From the NCBI GenBank assembly GCA_016194935.1, contig JACQAO010000070.1, positions 62,001-126,000 on the forward strand: DNA of 64,000 nucleotides. Direction: 5' to 3'. A program made the translations under genes and the position numbers. This DNA is from Betaproteobacteria bacterium. Lineage in GTDB: Bacteria > Pseudomonadota > Gammaproteobacteria > Burkholderiales > Rhodocyclaceae. Below are positions 52,715 to 62,448 of the stretch, in pieces (the stretch's first letter is position 1; each line of letters starts with the position of its first letter). The notes below the pieces were generated by a model. The model was given only the letters and a program-made list of their open reading frames with translations. It did no database searches and was not told the origin of the DNA.

Positions 52715-54307
52715 ATGGCTCTGACGATTGGAGTACCGCGAGAAATTTTTCCGGGCGAGAAGCGTGTCGCCACCGTTCCGGAAGTCGTTGAGAAGCTCAT
52801 CAAACTGGGTTTCAAGGTTGCCGTGGAATCCGGCGCTGGGGACGCGGCGAATTTCAGCGACGAAACTTACCGTGCTGCGGGTGCGCAGATCGTTGTTGGC
52901 GCAGCCCAGTTGTGGTCTGCATCCGACATCGTCTTCAAGGTGCGCGGGCCGAGCACGGAAGAGGTCGGCCTGATGCGCCAGGGCGGCACGCTGGTAAGCT
53001 TCATCTGGCCGGCGCAGAACCCGGAGCTGCTGCAACAACTCGCGGCGAAGAAGGCCACCGTGCTGGCAATGGACAGCGTGCCGCGCATTTCGCGGGCGCA
53101 AAAACTGGATGCGCTGAGTTCCATGGCGAACATCGGCGGCTACCGCGCCGTCATCGAGGCGGCGCATCACTTCGGGCGTTTCTTCACCGGCCAGATCACC
53201 GCCGCCGGCAAAGTACCGCCAGCCAAGGTCTTCGTGATCGGCGCCGGTGTTGCCGGCCTGGCCGCCATCGGCGCCGCCGCCGGCCTCGGCGCCATCGTGC
53301 GGGCCAATGACACGCGCCCCGAAGTGGGCGATCAGATCAAGTCGCTGGGCGGCGAGTTCGTCCCTGTGGAATACACGGAAGAAGGTTCCGGCGTCGGCGG
53401 TTACGCCAAGGTAATGAGTGACGGTTTCCAGCAGGCCCAGCGCGCAGTTTTTGCCAGGCAGGCCAAGGAAGTCGACATCATCATCACTACCGCGCTCATC
53501 CCCGGCAAGCCTGCACCCAAGCTGATTACTGCCGAGATGGTGCAGTCAATGAAACCCGGCAGCATCATTGTCGATATGGCCGCAGAGCAGGGTGGCAACT
53601 GCGAACTCACCGAGCCCGGTAAGGTGGTCGTCAAGCACGGCGTGACCATCATCGGCTACAGCGATCTGCCGAGCCGTCTGTCCAAGCAATCCTCCACGCT
53701 GTATGCAACCAACCTGTTCCGTCTGACCGAAGAATTGTGCAAGACCAAGGACGGTGTCATCAACGTCAACATGGACGATGAAGTACTGCGCGGCACAACA
53801 GTGGTCAAGGACGGCAACATCACCTGGCCGCCGCCTGCACCCAAGCTCTCGGCTGCGCCCCCGGCGGTGGCTGCCGCCAAGCCGATTGCAGCGCCCAAGT
53901 CGCATGGGCACGGCAAAGGCGGCGCGCCGGCCTCGGCAACCACCATGGCGATCCGCTTCGGCGTGGCTGCGCTGCTGTTTGGCCTCATCGGCTATGGCGC
54001 ACCTTCTGCCTTCCTGGCGCATTTCACGGTCTTCGTGCTGGCCTGTTTCGTCGGCTACATGGTGGTGTGGAATGTCACGCCGGCGCTGCATACGCCGCTG
54101 ATGAGCGTCACCAATGCGATCAGCAGCATCATCGCCATCGGGGCGCTGGTGCAGATCGCGCCGCCGCTGGCGGAGGCTGCGGCGAGCGGCGGGCGGCCGG
54201 AAGACTTGATCCGGGTACTGGCTATGCTGGGCATCGGCCTGACGGCAATCAATATGTTCGGCGGCTTCGCCGTCACCCAGCGCATGCTGGCGATGTTCCG
54301 TAAATAA
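52715..54307 (+). CDS. pntA: NAD(P) transhydrogenase subunit alpha
   Basis: A 530-residue subunit. The soluble NAD-binding domain I ([39 protein letters not shown]) is followed by a Pro/Ala linker (about 385-410) and four membrane helices of domain II in the C-terminal 110 residues. It drives NADPH formation using the proton gradient. The fused alpha subunit is like that of E. coli (not split into alpha1/alpha2). The ATG at 52715 has GGGGAG in front. It is followed directly by pntB. Confidence 0.95.
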   Translation: MALTIGVPREIFPGEKRVATVPEVVEKLIKLGFKVAVESGAGDAANFSDETYRAAGAQIVVGAAQLWSASDIVFKVRGPSTEEVGLMRQGGTLVSFIWPAQNPELLQQLAAKKATVLAMDSVPRISRAQKLDALSSMANIGGYRAVIEAAHHFGRFFTGQITAAGKVPPAKVFVIGAGVAGLAAIGAAAGLGAIVRANDTRPEVGDQIKSLGGEFVPVEYTEEGSGVGGYAKVMSDGFQQAQRAVFARQAKEVDIIITTALIPGKPAPKLITAEMVQSMKPGSIIVDMAAEQGGNCELTEPGKVVVKHGVTIIGYSDLPSRLSKQSSTLYATNLFRLTEELCKTKDGVINVNMDDEVLRGTTVVKDGNITWPPPAPKLSAAPPAVAAAKPIAAPKSHGHGKGGAPASATTMAIRFGVAALLFGLIGYGAPSAFLAHFTVFVLACFVGYMVVWNVTPALHTPLMSVTNAISSIIAIGALVQIAPPLAEAAASGGRPEDLIRVLAMLGIGLTAINMFGGFAVTQRMLAMFRK

Positions 54308-54318
54308 GGAAAACAGTC

Positions 54319-55740
54319 ATGTCTGAAAGTCTTGCAACCGTTTCCTATATCGGCGCGACGATGCTTTTCATCCTGAGCCTCGGCGGTCTCTCCAATCCGG
54401 AAAGCTCGCGGCGCGGCAATCTCTACGGCATGATCGGCATGACCATCGCCGTGCTGGCGACGCTGTTCGGCCCGCGCGTGACTGTCGGCGGTATCTCCTG
54501 GATCGTCCTGGCCATGGTGGTCGGCGGCAGCATCGGCCTGTATGCGGCGCGCATGGTGAAAATGACCCAGATGCCTGAATTGGTCGCCTCCATGCACAGC
54601 CTGGTGGGTCTGGCGGCGATGCTGGTGGGCTTTGCAAACTACATCGACCCGGCGGCGGCAACCCATCTTACCGAGGCCGAAAAAGCCATCCACGAAATAG
54701 AAATCTACATCGGCATCCTGATCGGCGCAGTCACCTTCTCCGGCTCGGTGATCGCGTTCGGCAAGCTCTCCGGCAAGATCGGCGGCAAGCCGATGCTCCT
54801 GCCGGGGCGTCACTGGATGAACCTCGCCGGCCTGCTGGTGGTGATCTGGTTCGGGCGGGAATTCCTTCATGCCGCTTCGATAAATGACGGCATGGCGGCG
54901 CTGACGGTGATGACCGTGATCGCGCTGCTGTTCGGCATCCACATGGTGATGGCGATTGGCGGGGCTGACATGCCGGTGGTGGTGTCGATGCTCAACAGCT
55001 ATTCCGGCTGGGCGGCTGCGGCAACCGGCTTCATGTTGTCGAACGACTTGCTGATTGTCACCGGCGCGCTGGTGGGATCAAGCGGCGCGATCCTTTCCTA
55101 CATCATGTGCCAGGCGATGAACCGTAACTTCATCAGCGTTATCGCCGGCGGCTTCGGCACCGGCGGCGGTGCTGTTGTGTCCAGCGGCGCCGGTGCGCAG
55201 CCAGCCGGCGAAGTCGTGCCGGTCAGCGCCACCGAGACTGCGGAGCTGCTGCGCGAAGCTCGCAGCGTGATCATCGTGCCGGGCTATGGCATGGCGGTGG
55301 CGCAAGCACAACACACGGTCTACGAGATCGCCAAACACTTGCGCGAAAAAGGCGTCAATGTACGCTTCGGCATCCATCCGGTGGCGGGCCGCATGCCCGG
55401 CCACATGAACGTGCTGCTGGCGGAGGCCAAAGTGCCTTATGACATCGTGTTCGAGATGGATGAACTCAATGAAGACTTCCCGGAGACGGATGTGGCGGTG
55501 GTGATCGGCGCCAATGACATCGTCAATCCGGCGGCGCAGGATGATCCGGGCAGCCCCATCGCCGGCATGCCGGTGCTGGAAGTGTGGAAGGCTAAAACCT
55601 CCATCGTGATGAAGCGCAGCATGGCTTCCGGCTATGCGGGCGTCGACAATCCGCTGTTCTACAAAGACAACAATCGCATGCTGTTCGGTGATGCCAAGAA
55701 GATGCTGGATGAGGTTCTGGCGGCCCTGAAAGTGGGCTAG
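54319..55740 (+). CDS. pntB: NAD(P) transhydrogenase subunit beta
   Basis: A 473-residue subunit with about nine helices in the N-terminal 280 residues (domain II) and the NADP-binding domain III at the C-terminus ([57 protein letters not shown], and the C-terminal [18 protein letters not shown]). It completes the proton-translocating enzyme with PntA. Its stop codon shares a CTAG with the stop of the convergent GGDEF/EAL gene. Confidence 0.96.
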   Translation: MSESLATVSYIGATMLFILSLGGLSNPESSRRGNLYGMIGMTIAVLATLFGPRVTVGGISWIVLAMVVGGSIGLYAARMVKMTQMPELVASMHSLVGLAAMLVGFANYIDPAAATHLTEAEKAIHEIEIYIGILIGAVTFSGSVIAFGKLSGKIGGKPMLLPGRHWMNLAGLLVVIWFGREFLHAASINDGMAALTVMTVIALLFGIHMVMAIGGADMPVVVSMLNSYSGWAAAATGFMLSNDLLIVTGALVGSSGAILSYIMCQAMNRNFISVIAGGFGTGGGAVVSSGAGAQPAGEVVPVSATETAELLREARSVIIVPGYGMAVAQAQHTVYEIAKHLREKGVNVRFGIHPVAGRMPGHMNVLLAEAKVPYDIVFEMDELNEDFPETDVAVVIGANDIVNPAAQDDPGSPIAGMPVLEVWKAKTSIVMKRSMASGYAGVDNPLFYKDNNRMLFGDAKKMLDEVLAALKVG

Positions 55741-57686
55741 TCAGCGCGCGCCTGCTGGAATTTCTGGAACTCTTCCGCAGGCAGCGGCTTGCTGTAGTAA
55801 AAACCCTGGATTTCGTCGCAACGGTTGTCGTGCAGAAAATCCATCTGCTCCGAAGTTTCCACACCTTCGGCAATCACTTTCAGGCCGAGGCTGTGACCGA
55901 GCGTGATGACCGCCTGCGAGATGGCGGCGCTGTCGGTGTCGGTGACGATGTCGCGGATGAAGGACTGGTCAATTTTCAGCCGGTCGATGGGGAAGCGTTT
56001 CAGGTAGCTGAGGCTGGAGAAGCCGGTGCCGAAATCGTCGATGGCAAGCTCGATGCCGACTTCCTTGAGGCTGCGCAAGGTGGCGATGAACAGCTCGGCG
56101 TTGTGCATGATCAGGCTTTCCGTCAGTTCCAGTTCCAGATGCGCGGCGGAAAACCCGGTCTGCGCCAGTATCAGCCGGATCGACATGGCCAGATCCGGCT
56201 GCATGAACTGGCGCGCCGAAAGATTCACCGACAGCTTGATCGACGGCAGGCCGGCATCCTGCCAGGCCTTGGCCTGGGCGCAGGCGGTGCGGAGCACCCA
56301 GTTGCCGATGGGAACGATCAGCCCGACTTCTTCGGCGATGGGGATAAATTCAGCCGGAGAAATCAAACCGCGTTGCGGATGCCGCCAGCGGATCAGGGCT
56401 TCCATGCCGACGATGCGCCTGCTGTTCAGCGCTATCTGCGGTTGGTAACAGAGGAAAAATTCGCCGTTATCCAGCGCCCGCCGCAAATCATTGTCCAGTT
56501 CCAGCCGCTGAATGGCCTTGTCGTTGAGCTCGGGGATATAGCGCTGGATGTTGTTGCGCCCATGCTCCTTGGCGCGGTACAAGGCCATGTCGGCGTTTTT
56601 CAGCAGTGCTTCCACGGTATCGCCGTCTTCCGGCACCAGGGCGTAGCCGATGCTGCAAGTGATAAAGAATTCATGACTGCCAATGTGGTAAGGCAACGCG
56701 ACTTCGACGATGCATCTTTGCAGGATGGCGATGATCGAGGCAGCGGCGGTATTGATCTCGTCGGGATCCTCGAACAGGATCAGCACGAATTCATCGCCGC
56801 CCATGCGCGCCGCCGTATCGCTGCTGCGCAGGCAGGCATTGAGCCGGGCAGACACCATCTTGAGCACCTGGTCGCCGGCCTGGTGACCCAGGCTGTCGTT
56901 GATGAACTTGAAATTATCCAGGTCGATGAAGGCCACCGCCATCAAAGTCTGCTTGTAGCGATTGGCGTAGGAAATACCCTGGGTGATGCGATCCTTGAGC
57001 AGATTGCGGTTGGGCAGGTCGGTCAGCATGTCGTGGGTGGACTGATGCTCCAGCTCGTCCTGGTAGCGCTTCGAGTCGGTCACGTCGTTCTGGATGCCGA
57101 CAAAATGCGTGACGACGCCGTTCTCGTCGCGCACCGGGGCGATCAGCAGATCGTTCCAGAACTGGCTGCCGTCCTTGCGGTAGTTGCGCAGCAGGGCGTG
57201 GCCTTGCTTGTTTCCCCTGAGCGCCGCGCGGATGTTTTCCAGCGCCGGCTGGTCGGTATCTTCGCCCAGCAGGAAGCGGCAATTGCGTCCCACCGCCTCT
57301 TCGGCGGAGTAGCCGGTAATCCGGGTAAACGCCGGGTTGACGTATTCGATGCAGTTGTCCGTACCGTTACTGCCGGTAATGATGATGGCATTGACACTGG
57401 ACTCGATGGCCCGGTCACGTAAACGCAGGGCCTGCGCGGAGCGTTGTGCGTCCTCAAGTTTGCTTTTGACCAGCAGATAAAGCAGCCAGCTTGACGAAAA
57501 AATCACCAGGGTGCCGCTTAACACCTGGCCGCCGGCGAAGTCCGAAAGGGATAGCCGCTGACCGAAAAATACCGTGAGTATGCCGCTGGTCAACACAATC
57601 CAGAAGCTGCCGATCAAGGCGTAGATCGAAGCGATCTTGAGTGCCTGGCGGCTTTCCGTGGAACGCTTGGGGGGCGATGAAGCCAT
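55737..57686 (-). CDS. membrane PAS-GGDEF-EAL cyclic-di-GMP protein
   Basis: A 649-residue signalling protein. Two helices (about 18-41 and 55-73) anchor it, followed by a PAS/PAC sensor (about 90-205, [15 protein letters not shown]). The diguanylate cyclase domain has an intact GGDEF near residue 295. The phosphodiesterase domain has intact EAL ([11 protein letters not shown]) near 428, [31 protein letters not shown] and AEGVETSEQ, so both activities are possible. The frame is open far upstream, but ATG 57686 begins the family N-terminus and avoids overlap with the antitoxin gene. Confidence 0.92.
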   Translation of the reverse strand: MASSPPKRSTESRQALKIASIYALIGSFWIVLTSGILTVFFGQRLSLSDFAGGQVLSGTLVIFSSSWLLYLLVKSKLEDAQRSAQALRLRDRAIESSVNAIIITGSNGTDNCIEYVNPAFTRITGYSAEEAVGRNCRFLLGEDTDQPALENIRAALRGNKQGHALLRNYRKDGSQFWNDLLIAPVRDENGVVTHFVGIQNDVTDSKRYQDELEHQSTHDMLTDLPNRNLLKDRITQGISYANRYKQTLMAVAFIDLDNFKFINDSLGHQAGDQVLKMVSARLNACLRSSDTAARMGGDEFVLILFEDPDEINTAAASIIAILQRCIVEVALPYHIGSHEFFITCSIGYALVPEDGDTVEALLKNADMALYRAKEHGRNNIQRYIPELNDKAIQRLELDNDLRRALDNGEFFLCYQPQIALNSRRIVGMEALIRWRHPQRGLISPAEFIPIAEEVGLIVPIGNWVLRTACAQAKAWQDAGLPSIKLSVNLSARQFMQPDLAMSIRLILAQTGFSAAHLELELTESLIMHNAELFIATLRSLKEVGIELAIDDFGTGFSSLSYLKRFPIDRLKIDQSFIRDIVTDTDSAAISQAVITLGHSLGLKVIAEGVETSEQMDFLHDNRCDEIQGFYYSKPLPAEEFQKFQQARAD

Positions 57687-57799
57687 ACTCTGACTTTCCC
57701 TTAGAATTTTCCAGATTATAGCTTGTGGCGAATGCAATACCCCCTGTTTGGTAGCGGCACATCCGGGATAGTGGCGAGAGCAATAAGTGCTACAATTAG

Positions 57800-57815
57800 A
57801 TACACAAACGTGTAT
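57800..57815. promoter_or_regulatory. palindromic operator upstream of the Phd/YefM antitoxin
   Basis: ATACAC-AAAC-GTGTAT is a perfect six-base inverted repeat, 11 bases before the antitoxin start, next to a possible -10 TACAAT (57791-57796). This is a common arrangement for autorepression by Phd/YefM proteins. Confidence 0.5.
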
Positions 57816-57825
57816 GGAGAAAGTC

Positions 57826-58131
57826 ATGGATTTCGTTACCGTCCGCGAACTCCGCGCCGAGTCGGCCAAGGTGTGGGAAAAACTCGAAGCTGGCGAGGAG
57901 GTGGTGGTCACCCGCAACGGCAAGCCCTTCGCCATTCTGGCGCACACCGAACCGGCGGAACTTGAGGAGAAGCTGCGCGCCCTGCGCTGGGCGCGCTTTG
58001 ATCGCTTGCTGGCAGAACAGCGCCAGCGTGCCGCCGAATCGGGGCGCGACAGGATGACGCTGGAAGAAATCGACGCGGAAATCGCTGCCGCCCGGCGCCG
58101 GCGGCGCAAGCATAATGCTGGCGGTCGTTGA
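57826..58131 (+). CDS. Phd/YefM-type antitoxin
   Basis: A 101-residue antitoxin. The N-terminal DNA-binding part reads VTVRELRAESAKVWEKL, followed by VVVTRNGKPFAILAHTE, typical of Phd/YefM. The C-terminal charged helix (ELEEKLRALRWARFDRLLAEQ) should wrap and block the toxin. The ATG at 57826 is favoured by GGAGAA six bases before; earlier ATGs at 57814 and 57787 lie in or before the operator. It overlaps the toxin gene by 17 bases. Confidence 0.88.
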   Translation: MDFVTVRELRAESAKVWEKLEAGEEVVVTRNGKPFAILAHTEPAELEEKLRALRWARFDRLLAEQRQRAAESGRDRMTLEEIDAEIAAARRRRRKHNAGGR

Positions 58132-58519
58132 TACCAATGTCTGGGTGTCGGCGTTCATAACGCCGGGCGGCACTGCCGCGAAACTGCTGGAGGCCGTCAA
58201 GCGCGGTCGCCTGGCGTTGGCGTACAACAGCGAAATCGAAGCCGAATACAGTGATGTGTTGACTCGTCCGAAGTTCGACATCCTTCCTGATCTGGTCGCC
58301 GAATTCCTCGATCACCTGCACGCCGAGGGTCGGCGGGTAGATCTGGTTCCGCCGCTAGCCATTACCTTGCCCGATCCCGACGACGCTCCTTTCCTTGCCC
58401 TGGCGCGGCATCTCGGCTGCCCCATCATCACCGGCAATGTCCGCCACTTCCCGGCTGCGGCAGGGGTGGAAGTGCTGACACCGGGGGCATGGGTGGCGCG
58501 GGTTATACGGAATGAGTAG
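58115..58519 (+). CDS. PIN-domain toxin (COG1569-type)
   Basis: A 134-residue predicted ribonuclease toxin. Acidic residues of the PIN active site are D6 (VVDTNVWVSAF), E44 (EIEAEYSDVL) and D90 (PDPDDAPFLALA), with ITGNVRHF replacing the more usual TGD. The start ATG overlaps the antitoxin gene, the normal order for such pairs. It converges with the FAH gene. RNA target unknown. Confidence 0.88.
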   Translation: MLAVVDTNVWVSAFITPGGTAAKLLEAVKRGRLALAYNSEIEAEYSDVLTRPKFDILPDLVAEFLDHLHAEGRRVDLVPPLAITLPDPDDAPFLALARHLGCPIITGNVRHFPAAAGVEVLTPGAWVARVIRNE

Positions 58520-58534
58520 TCATGGCGGAGTGTG

Positions 58535-59377
58535 CTAACCCGCTCTGCAAATTTGCGCCTGTTCGCCCAGCCCCTCGATGCCCAGCCGCAGTTGGTCGCC
58601 GGCACGGAGAAAACGCGGCGGCTTCATGCCCATGCCCACACCCGGCGGAGTGCCGGTGGCGATCACGTCGCCGGGCAGCAGGGTGAGGAAGCGGGAAAGG
58701 TAGCTGACGATCTCGGCGCAACCGAAAATCATTTTCGAGGTATTGCCATCCTGCATCCGCTGGCCGTTGACCTCCAGCCACAGACGCAGGTTCTGCGGAT
58801 CGGGGACTTCGTCGCGCGTCACCAGCCACGGGCCGATCGGGCCGAAGCTGTCGCAGCCCTTGCCTTTGTCCCACTGGCCGCCGCGCTCCAGTTGATAAGC
58901 GCGTTCCGAGACATCGTTGATGACGCAGTAGCCGGCGACATGATCGAGCGCTTGTGCTTCCGGCACATGGCGCGTCTCGCTGCCGATGACGATGCCGAGT
59001 TCGACTTCCCAGTCGGTCTTCAGCGAACCCGGCGGCAGCAGGATGGGATCGGACGGACCGTTGATGCAGGTGGTCGCCTTCATGAACAGAATCGGTTCGG
59101 CGGGGATCGGCATGCCGGCTTCTTCGGCGTGGTCGCGGTAGTTGAGGCCGATGCCGAGAAATTTCGAGATGCCGGTGAAAGGCACGCCCAGTCTCGGTTT
59201 GCCGCGCACCAGGGGCAGGGAAGCGGGGCGCAGTGCACGCAAACGTTTCAGGCCGGCGGGCGAGAGTTCGTTCCAGCCGATGTCGGCGACGATGCTGGAT
59301 AAATCGCGCAGGCGACCGTCGGCATCGATCATGCCGGATTTCTCATGCCCTCGCGGGCCGTAGCGCACCAGTTTCAT
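58535..59377 (-). CDS. fumarylacetoacetate hydrolase family protein
   Basis: A 280-residue enzyme with the FAH fold. Metal-binding and catalytic motifs are GIGLNYRDHAEEAG, ILFMKATTCINGPSDPI, DWEVELGIVIGS (Glu ligands), YCVINDVSERAYQLE and VIATGTPPGVGMGM. It resembles ureidoglycolate lyase and 2,4-diketo-3-deoxy-fuconate/rhamnonate hydrolases, which split C-C bonds in sugar acid or aromatic breakdown. The substrate is not determined. The ATG overlaps the rhlE stop by four bases, which is unexpected for such functions. Confidence 0.88.
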   Translation of the reverse strand: MKLVRYGPRGHEKSGMIDADGRLRDLSSIVADIGWNELSPAGLKRLRALRPASLPLVRGKPRLGVPFTGISKFLGIGLNYRDHAEEAGMPIPAEPILFMKATTCINGPSDPILLPPGSLKTDWEVELGIVIGSETRHVPEAQALDHVAGYCVINDVSERAYQLERGGQWDKGKGCDSFGPIGPWLVTRDEVPDPQNLRLWLEVNGQRMQDGNTSKMIFGCAEIVSYLSRFLTLLPGDVIATGTPPGVGMGMKPPRFLRAGDQLRLGIEGLGEQAQICRAG

Positions 59378-60864
59378 TTTTTGCCGAAGCCTCCGAGCAG
59401 CGCGGCGACGGGTTTGTGGTGGCGCTGCGGTGCCGATTTTTCCGCGATCTGCGCCGCGGTGTCCGCAGCGATTCTCGATTCGTAGGGTTTATTTGGATCG
59501 AAATCGAGCTTGGGCAGGTGCGCCGTCGGCGACGGCAGGCGCGGCCTTTCGCCTCTTTCGCTGCGTTCGCGTTCCGGTTGATCACTGCGTTCGCTACGCA
59601 ATGGCGCACGCTCACGATCAGCGTGGCGGCTCCGATCTTCGCGTTTCTCGCGGCTGCCGCTGATCTCGCGCCCGCGTCCGCGTTGGGATTTTTCGACATC
59701 GGCGGCGAGGCCGTGATCGTTGCCGCGCTCGAAACCGGGCGCGGTCACCTGCTCAATAGTGAACTTGATGAGTTTTTCGATTTCCGCCAGATGTTGTTTC
59801 TCCGCCGGGCAGACCAGCGAAGTGGCGTCGCCGAGCTTGCCGGCGCGGCCGGTGCGGCCGATGCGATGCACATAATCCTCGGCGACGTGCGGCAGCTCGT
59901 AGTTAATGACGTGCGGCAGGTCGTCGATGTCCAGGCCGCGTGCGGCGACATCGGTGCCGACCAGCACCTTGATGCGTCCAGCCTTGAAGGCTTCCAGCGC
60001 CTCGGTGCGCTGCTGCTGGCTTTTGTCGCCGTGGATGGCGTCGGCCTCGATACCCTGGCGTTGCAGGTAGTGGGCCAGGCGGCTGGCGCCGAACTTGGTG
60101 CCGACGAAAATCAGCACCTGGCGCAAGCCCTGGTCGCGCAGCAGGTGCACCAGCAGGTGGCGCTTGTCTTCCTGCGCCACGGCATACACGCGGTGGGTAA
60201 TATTTTCGCCGACGGTGTTGCGACGCGCCACCTCGATCAACTGCGGTGTCTTGAGCATGCTGTCGGCGAGCTTGCGGATTTCCTCGGAAAACGTCGCCGA
60301 GAACAGCGAGCTTTGCCGCTCTTTTGGCAACAGCGCCAGGATGCGCTTGATGTCGGGAATGAAACCCATGTCGAGCATGCGGTCGGCTTCGTCCAGCACC
60401 AGCATTTCCACAGAATTGAACGCTACGGTCTTCTGCTGCACATGGTCGAGCAGGCGGCCAGGCGTGGCCACCACGATTTCGCGGCCCTGGCGCAATTCGG
60501 CAATCTGCGGCTTGATGTCGACCCCGCCATACAGGCAGATGGCGCGCAGCGGCAGGTGCTTGCTGTAAGTTTTGACACTCTCATACACCTGCATCGCCAG
60601 CTCGCGCGTCGGCGTGAGGATCAGCGCCCGCACCGGATGGCGCGCTGGTGAAGAGGAGGCGTTGGCGTGACGAGACAAACGTTGCAGCATCGGCAGGGTG
60701 AACCCGGCAGTCTTGCCGGTGCCGGTCTGGGCGCCGCCGAGAATATCCTTGCCTTGCAGAATGACGGGGATGGCCTGCACCTGGATCGGGGTCGGCGTGG
60801 TGTAGCCGTTGTCTGCCACGGCTTGCAGCAATTCGGGCATCAGCCCGAGGTCTTCAAATTTCAA
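59374..60864 (-). CDS. rhlE: DEAD-box ATP-dependent RNA helicase (RhlE-type)
   Basis: A 496-residue helicase. The Q motif TPTPIQVQAIP, Walker A AQTGTGKT, PTRELAMQV, DEAD (VLDEADRMLDMGF), SAT and HRIGRTGRAG are all intact. The last 130 residues are a charged, low-complexity RNA-binding tail (RGRGREISGSREKRED). The start is TTG at 60864, with AGGAG six bases before and MKFEDLGL matching RhlE; longer frames are not family-like. It likely acts in ribosome assembly or cold-stress RNA handling. Confidence 0.93.
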   Translation of the reverse strand: MKFEDLGLMPELLQAVADNGYTTPTPIQVQAIPVILQGKDILGGAQTGTGKTAGFTLPMLQRLSRHANASSSPARHPVRALILTPTRELAMQVYESVKTYSKHLPLRAICLYGGVDIKPQIAELRQGREIVVATPGRLLDHVQQKTVAFNSVEMLVLDEADRMLDMGFIPDIKRILALLPKERQSSLFSATFSEEIRKLADSMLKTPQLIEVARRNTVGENITHRVYAVAQEDKRHLLVHLLRDQGLRQVLIFVGTKFGASRLAHYLQRQGIEADAIHGDKSQQQRTEALEAFKAGRIKVLVGTDVAARGLDIDDLPHVINYELPHVAEDYVHRIGRTGRAGKLGDATSLVCPAEKQHLAEIEKLIKFTIEQVTAPGFERGNDHGLAADVEKSQRGRGREISGSREKREDRSRHADRERAPLRSERSDQPERERSERGERPRLPSPTAHLPKLDFDPNKPYESRIAADTAAQIAEKSAPQRHHKPVAALLGGFGKK

Positions 60865-61032
60865 TGATGGCTCCTGATTCGGCCTGCGTCCGCCTTTTGG
60901 GCGTAGTACCGGTTCAGGCAACGAATTTCTGTGGCGCAGCAATGTCGCCCACCGGCAGGGCAACGAACGTGACAGTATAGCCGAATTCCGTGTGTCCGGG
61001 CCGGCGGATGCGGCAACGCGCGGGACGGGGGC

Positions 61033-61950
61033 TCAATGGCTGCGGCTGGCGGCATCGGTCTCAGCCTCAGCCAGGTAGGCGGCAATCTCCTTGCGCAACC
61101 AGTTTCTCAGCTTCTCGATTTTCGGCGCTGCCTCCAGCCGCAACGGCCAGACCAGCCAGTAAGCATCGGGATAGGGCGGCTCGATTGGCGACAGACGCAC
61201 CAGCCGGCCCTCGCAGAGATCTTTATGCACCAGCGAGCGGCGCGTCAGGCACAGCGCCTGACCCAGGCGCACCGCTTCCAGCATCAGGTTGGAGTCGTTA
61301 AAGCGCGGCCCGTCAAGACGGCGCGGCGCCAGCCCCGCCTCGGTCAGCCACTGGTTCCAGGAATCGCTGTCATGCACCCGTGGTGCGGCGAGAATCTCCC
61401 GTGGCGTGCGCGGCAGGCGTCCGCCGCGAAAGTGCGGTGCAGCCACCACCACATAACTGTCCTCCATCAGTTGTTCGCATTGCAGTTCCGGCCAGAATCC
61501 GCTACCCAGGCGGATTGCCGCATCCACCCGTTCCAGGCGCAGGTCGACCACCTCCAGCGAGGCGCGCACATGCAGCGCGAATCCGGCCAGCGCCTTGCGC
61601 AGCCGGGGCAGGCGCGGCACCAGCCAGCTCACTCCGAAGGAAGGCAGGACAGTCAGCAGCAGCTCGTTTTCCCGGGGTTTGCTGAGCATGGCCTGCGTTG
61701 CCTGCGCCACATCGGACAAGCTCCGGCGTATCTGGGAGGCATACACGCGACCGTCCTCGGTGAGCACCAGACGGCGTCCCTCGCGCCGCAACAGGGCAGC
61801 GCCGAGAAACTCCTCCAGCCCTTTCAACTGGTGGCTGATGGCGCTGTGCGTCACCGCCAGTTCCTCGGCGGCGAGCACCACGCCGCCCAGGCGGGCGACA
61901 GCCTCGAAGGCGCGCAGGGCTTGCAGTGGAGGAAGGCGGTTAGTCGTCAT
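61033..61950 (-). CDS. LysR family transcriptional regulator (GcvA-like)
   Basis: A 305-residue regulator. The N-terminal winged helix contains PLQALRAFEAVARLGGVV and VTHSAISHQLKGLEEFLG, close to GcvA-type LysR proteins, followed by a two-lobed effector domain. ATG 61950 has TGAGGA about eight bases before; a GTG at 61965 is also possible. It is divergent from the DUF2917 gene. A TGTGA/TCACA palindrome overlaps its start, suggesting autorepression. Confidence 0.92.
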   Translation of the reverse strand: MTTNRLPPLQALRAFEAVARLGGVVLAAEELAVTHSAISHQLKGLEEFLGAALLRREGRRLVLTEDGRVYASQIRRSLSDVAQATQAMLSKPRENELLLTVLPSFGVSWLVPRLPRLRKALAGFALHVRASLEVVDLRLERVDAAIRLGSGFWPELQCEQLMEDSYVVVAAPHFRGGRLPRTPREILAAPRVHDSDSWNQWLTEAGLAPRRLDGPRFNDSNLMLEAVRLGQALCLTRRSLVHKDLCEGRLVRLSPIEPPYPDAYWLVWPLRLEAAPKIEKLRNWLRKEIAAYLAEAETDAASRSH

Positions 61951-61966
61951 GTGAAAATTCCTCACA
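61950..61966. promoter_or_regulatory. LysR-type palindrome overlapping the regulator start
   Basis: TGTGA-N7-TCACA (61950-61966) contains a T-N11-A core (61952-61964), the usual LysR box, directly at the start of the LysR gene. Binding here would shut off the gene's own expression. Confidence 0.45.
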
Positions 61967-61978
61967 TCAAAGGTTAGA

Positions 61979-61991
61979 ACAAATCATTTGT
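61979..61991. promoter_or_regulatory. 13-bp palindrome in the LysR/DUF2917 gap
   Basis: ACAAATCATTTGT is a perfect palindrome about 100 bases before the DUF2917 start. It may be a second regulator site controlling the divergent gene. Confidence 0.35.
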
Positions 61992-62084
61992 ATGTCATTG
62001 GAGTGCGGACTAGCATATCCATCCAGACCTTGTGTGGCAATACATAGCATGCATTTATGGCCCGACGGAATTTTAAGGCGCGAT

Positions 62085-62438
62085 ATGGCCCAGCAAGACC
62101 AGATTCGGAAAGAATTCACATATCTGCGTCTCGCGCTTGCTGCCGGCGAAGCCGTCTCGGTATGGGCAAGCAGGCCGCTCAAGCTGGATTGCGAGCAGGG
62201 GCAGTTATGGCTGACACAGGAGAATTCGCCCGCCGACCACTGGTTGCGGCAGGGTGATGCATGGCGCCTGGCCGCCGGCGGACAGCTCGTGGTGGAAGGC
62301 GCAGGCATATTGCGCATTGCCGGGGTGCGGCGCAGCGCCGATTTCCGCCTGCGCTGGAACGATGATGGCGCCGGGGCCGGAGCGGCAAATCCGCTCGTCC
62401 GGCAAAATGACGTATGTGCAATCGGTTGTTTTTCATAG
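62085..62438 (+). CDS. DUF2917 domain-containing protein
   Basis: A 117-residue protein with the DUF2917 signature, a small beta-rich domain (LKLDCEQGQLWLTQENSPADHW, WRLAAGGQLVVEG). It has no signal peptide or helices. Function is unknown. The ATG at 62085 has AAGG before it; an earlier ATG at 62049 would add 12 residues. Divergent from a LysR gene, a recurrent neighbour in Burkholderiales, and 10 bases before the glutathione S-transferase gene. Confidence 0.85.
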   Translation: MAQQDQIRKEFTYLRLALAAGEAVSVWASRPLKLDCEQGQLWLTQENSPADHWLRQGDAWRLAAGGQLVVEGAGILRIAGVRRSADFRLRWNDDGAGAGAANPLVRQNDVCAIGCFS

Positions 62439-62448
62439 GGAGCAAGAC

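Noticed and set aside
55830-57422. A 530-codon open frame on the plus strand
   Set aside because: It lies entirely antisense to the GGDEF/EAL gene, whose catalytic motifs are intact; the translation has no domain and is typical of GC-rich shadow frames.
59233-60651. A 472-codon open frame on the plus strand
   Set aside because: Antisense to the FAH and rhlE genes, which show full motifs; composition is unlike a protein family.
61036-61977. A 313-codon open frame on the plus strand
   Set aside because: Mirrors the LysR gene on the other strand; LysR motifs are clear, this frame has none.
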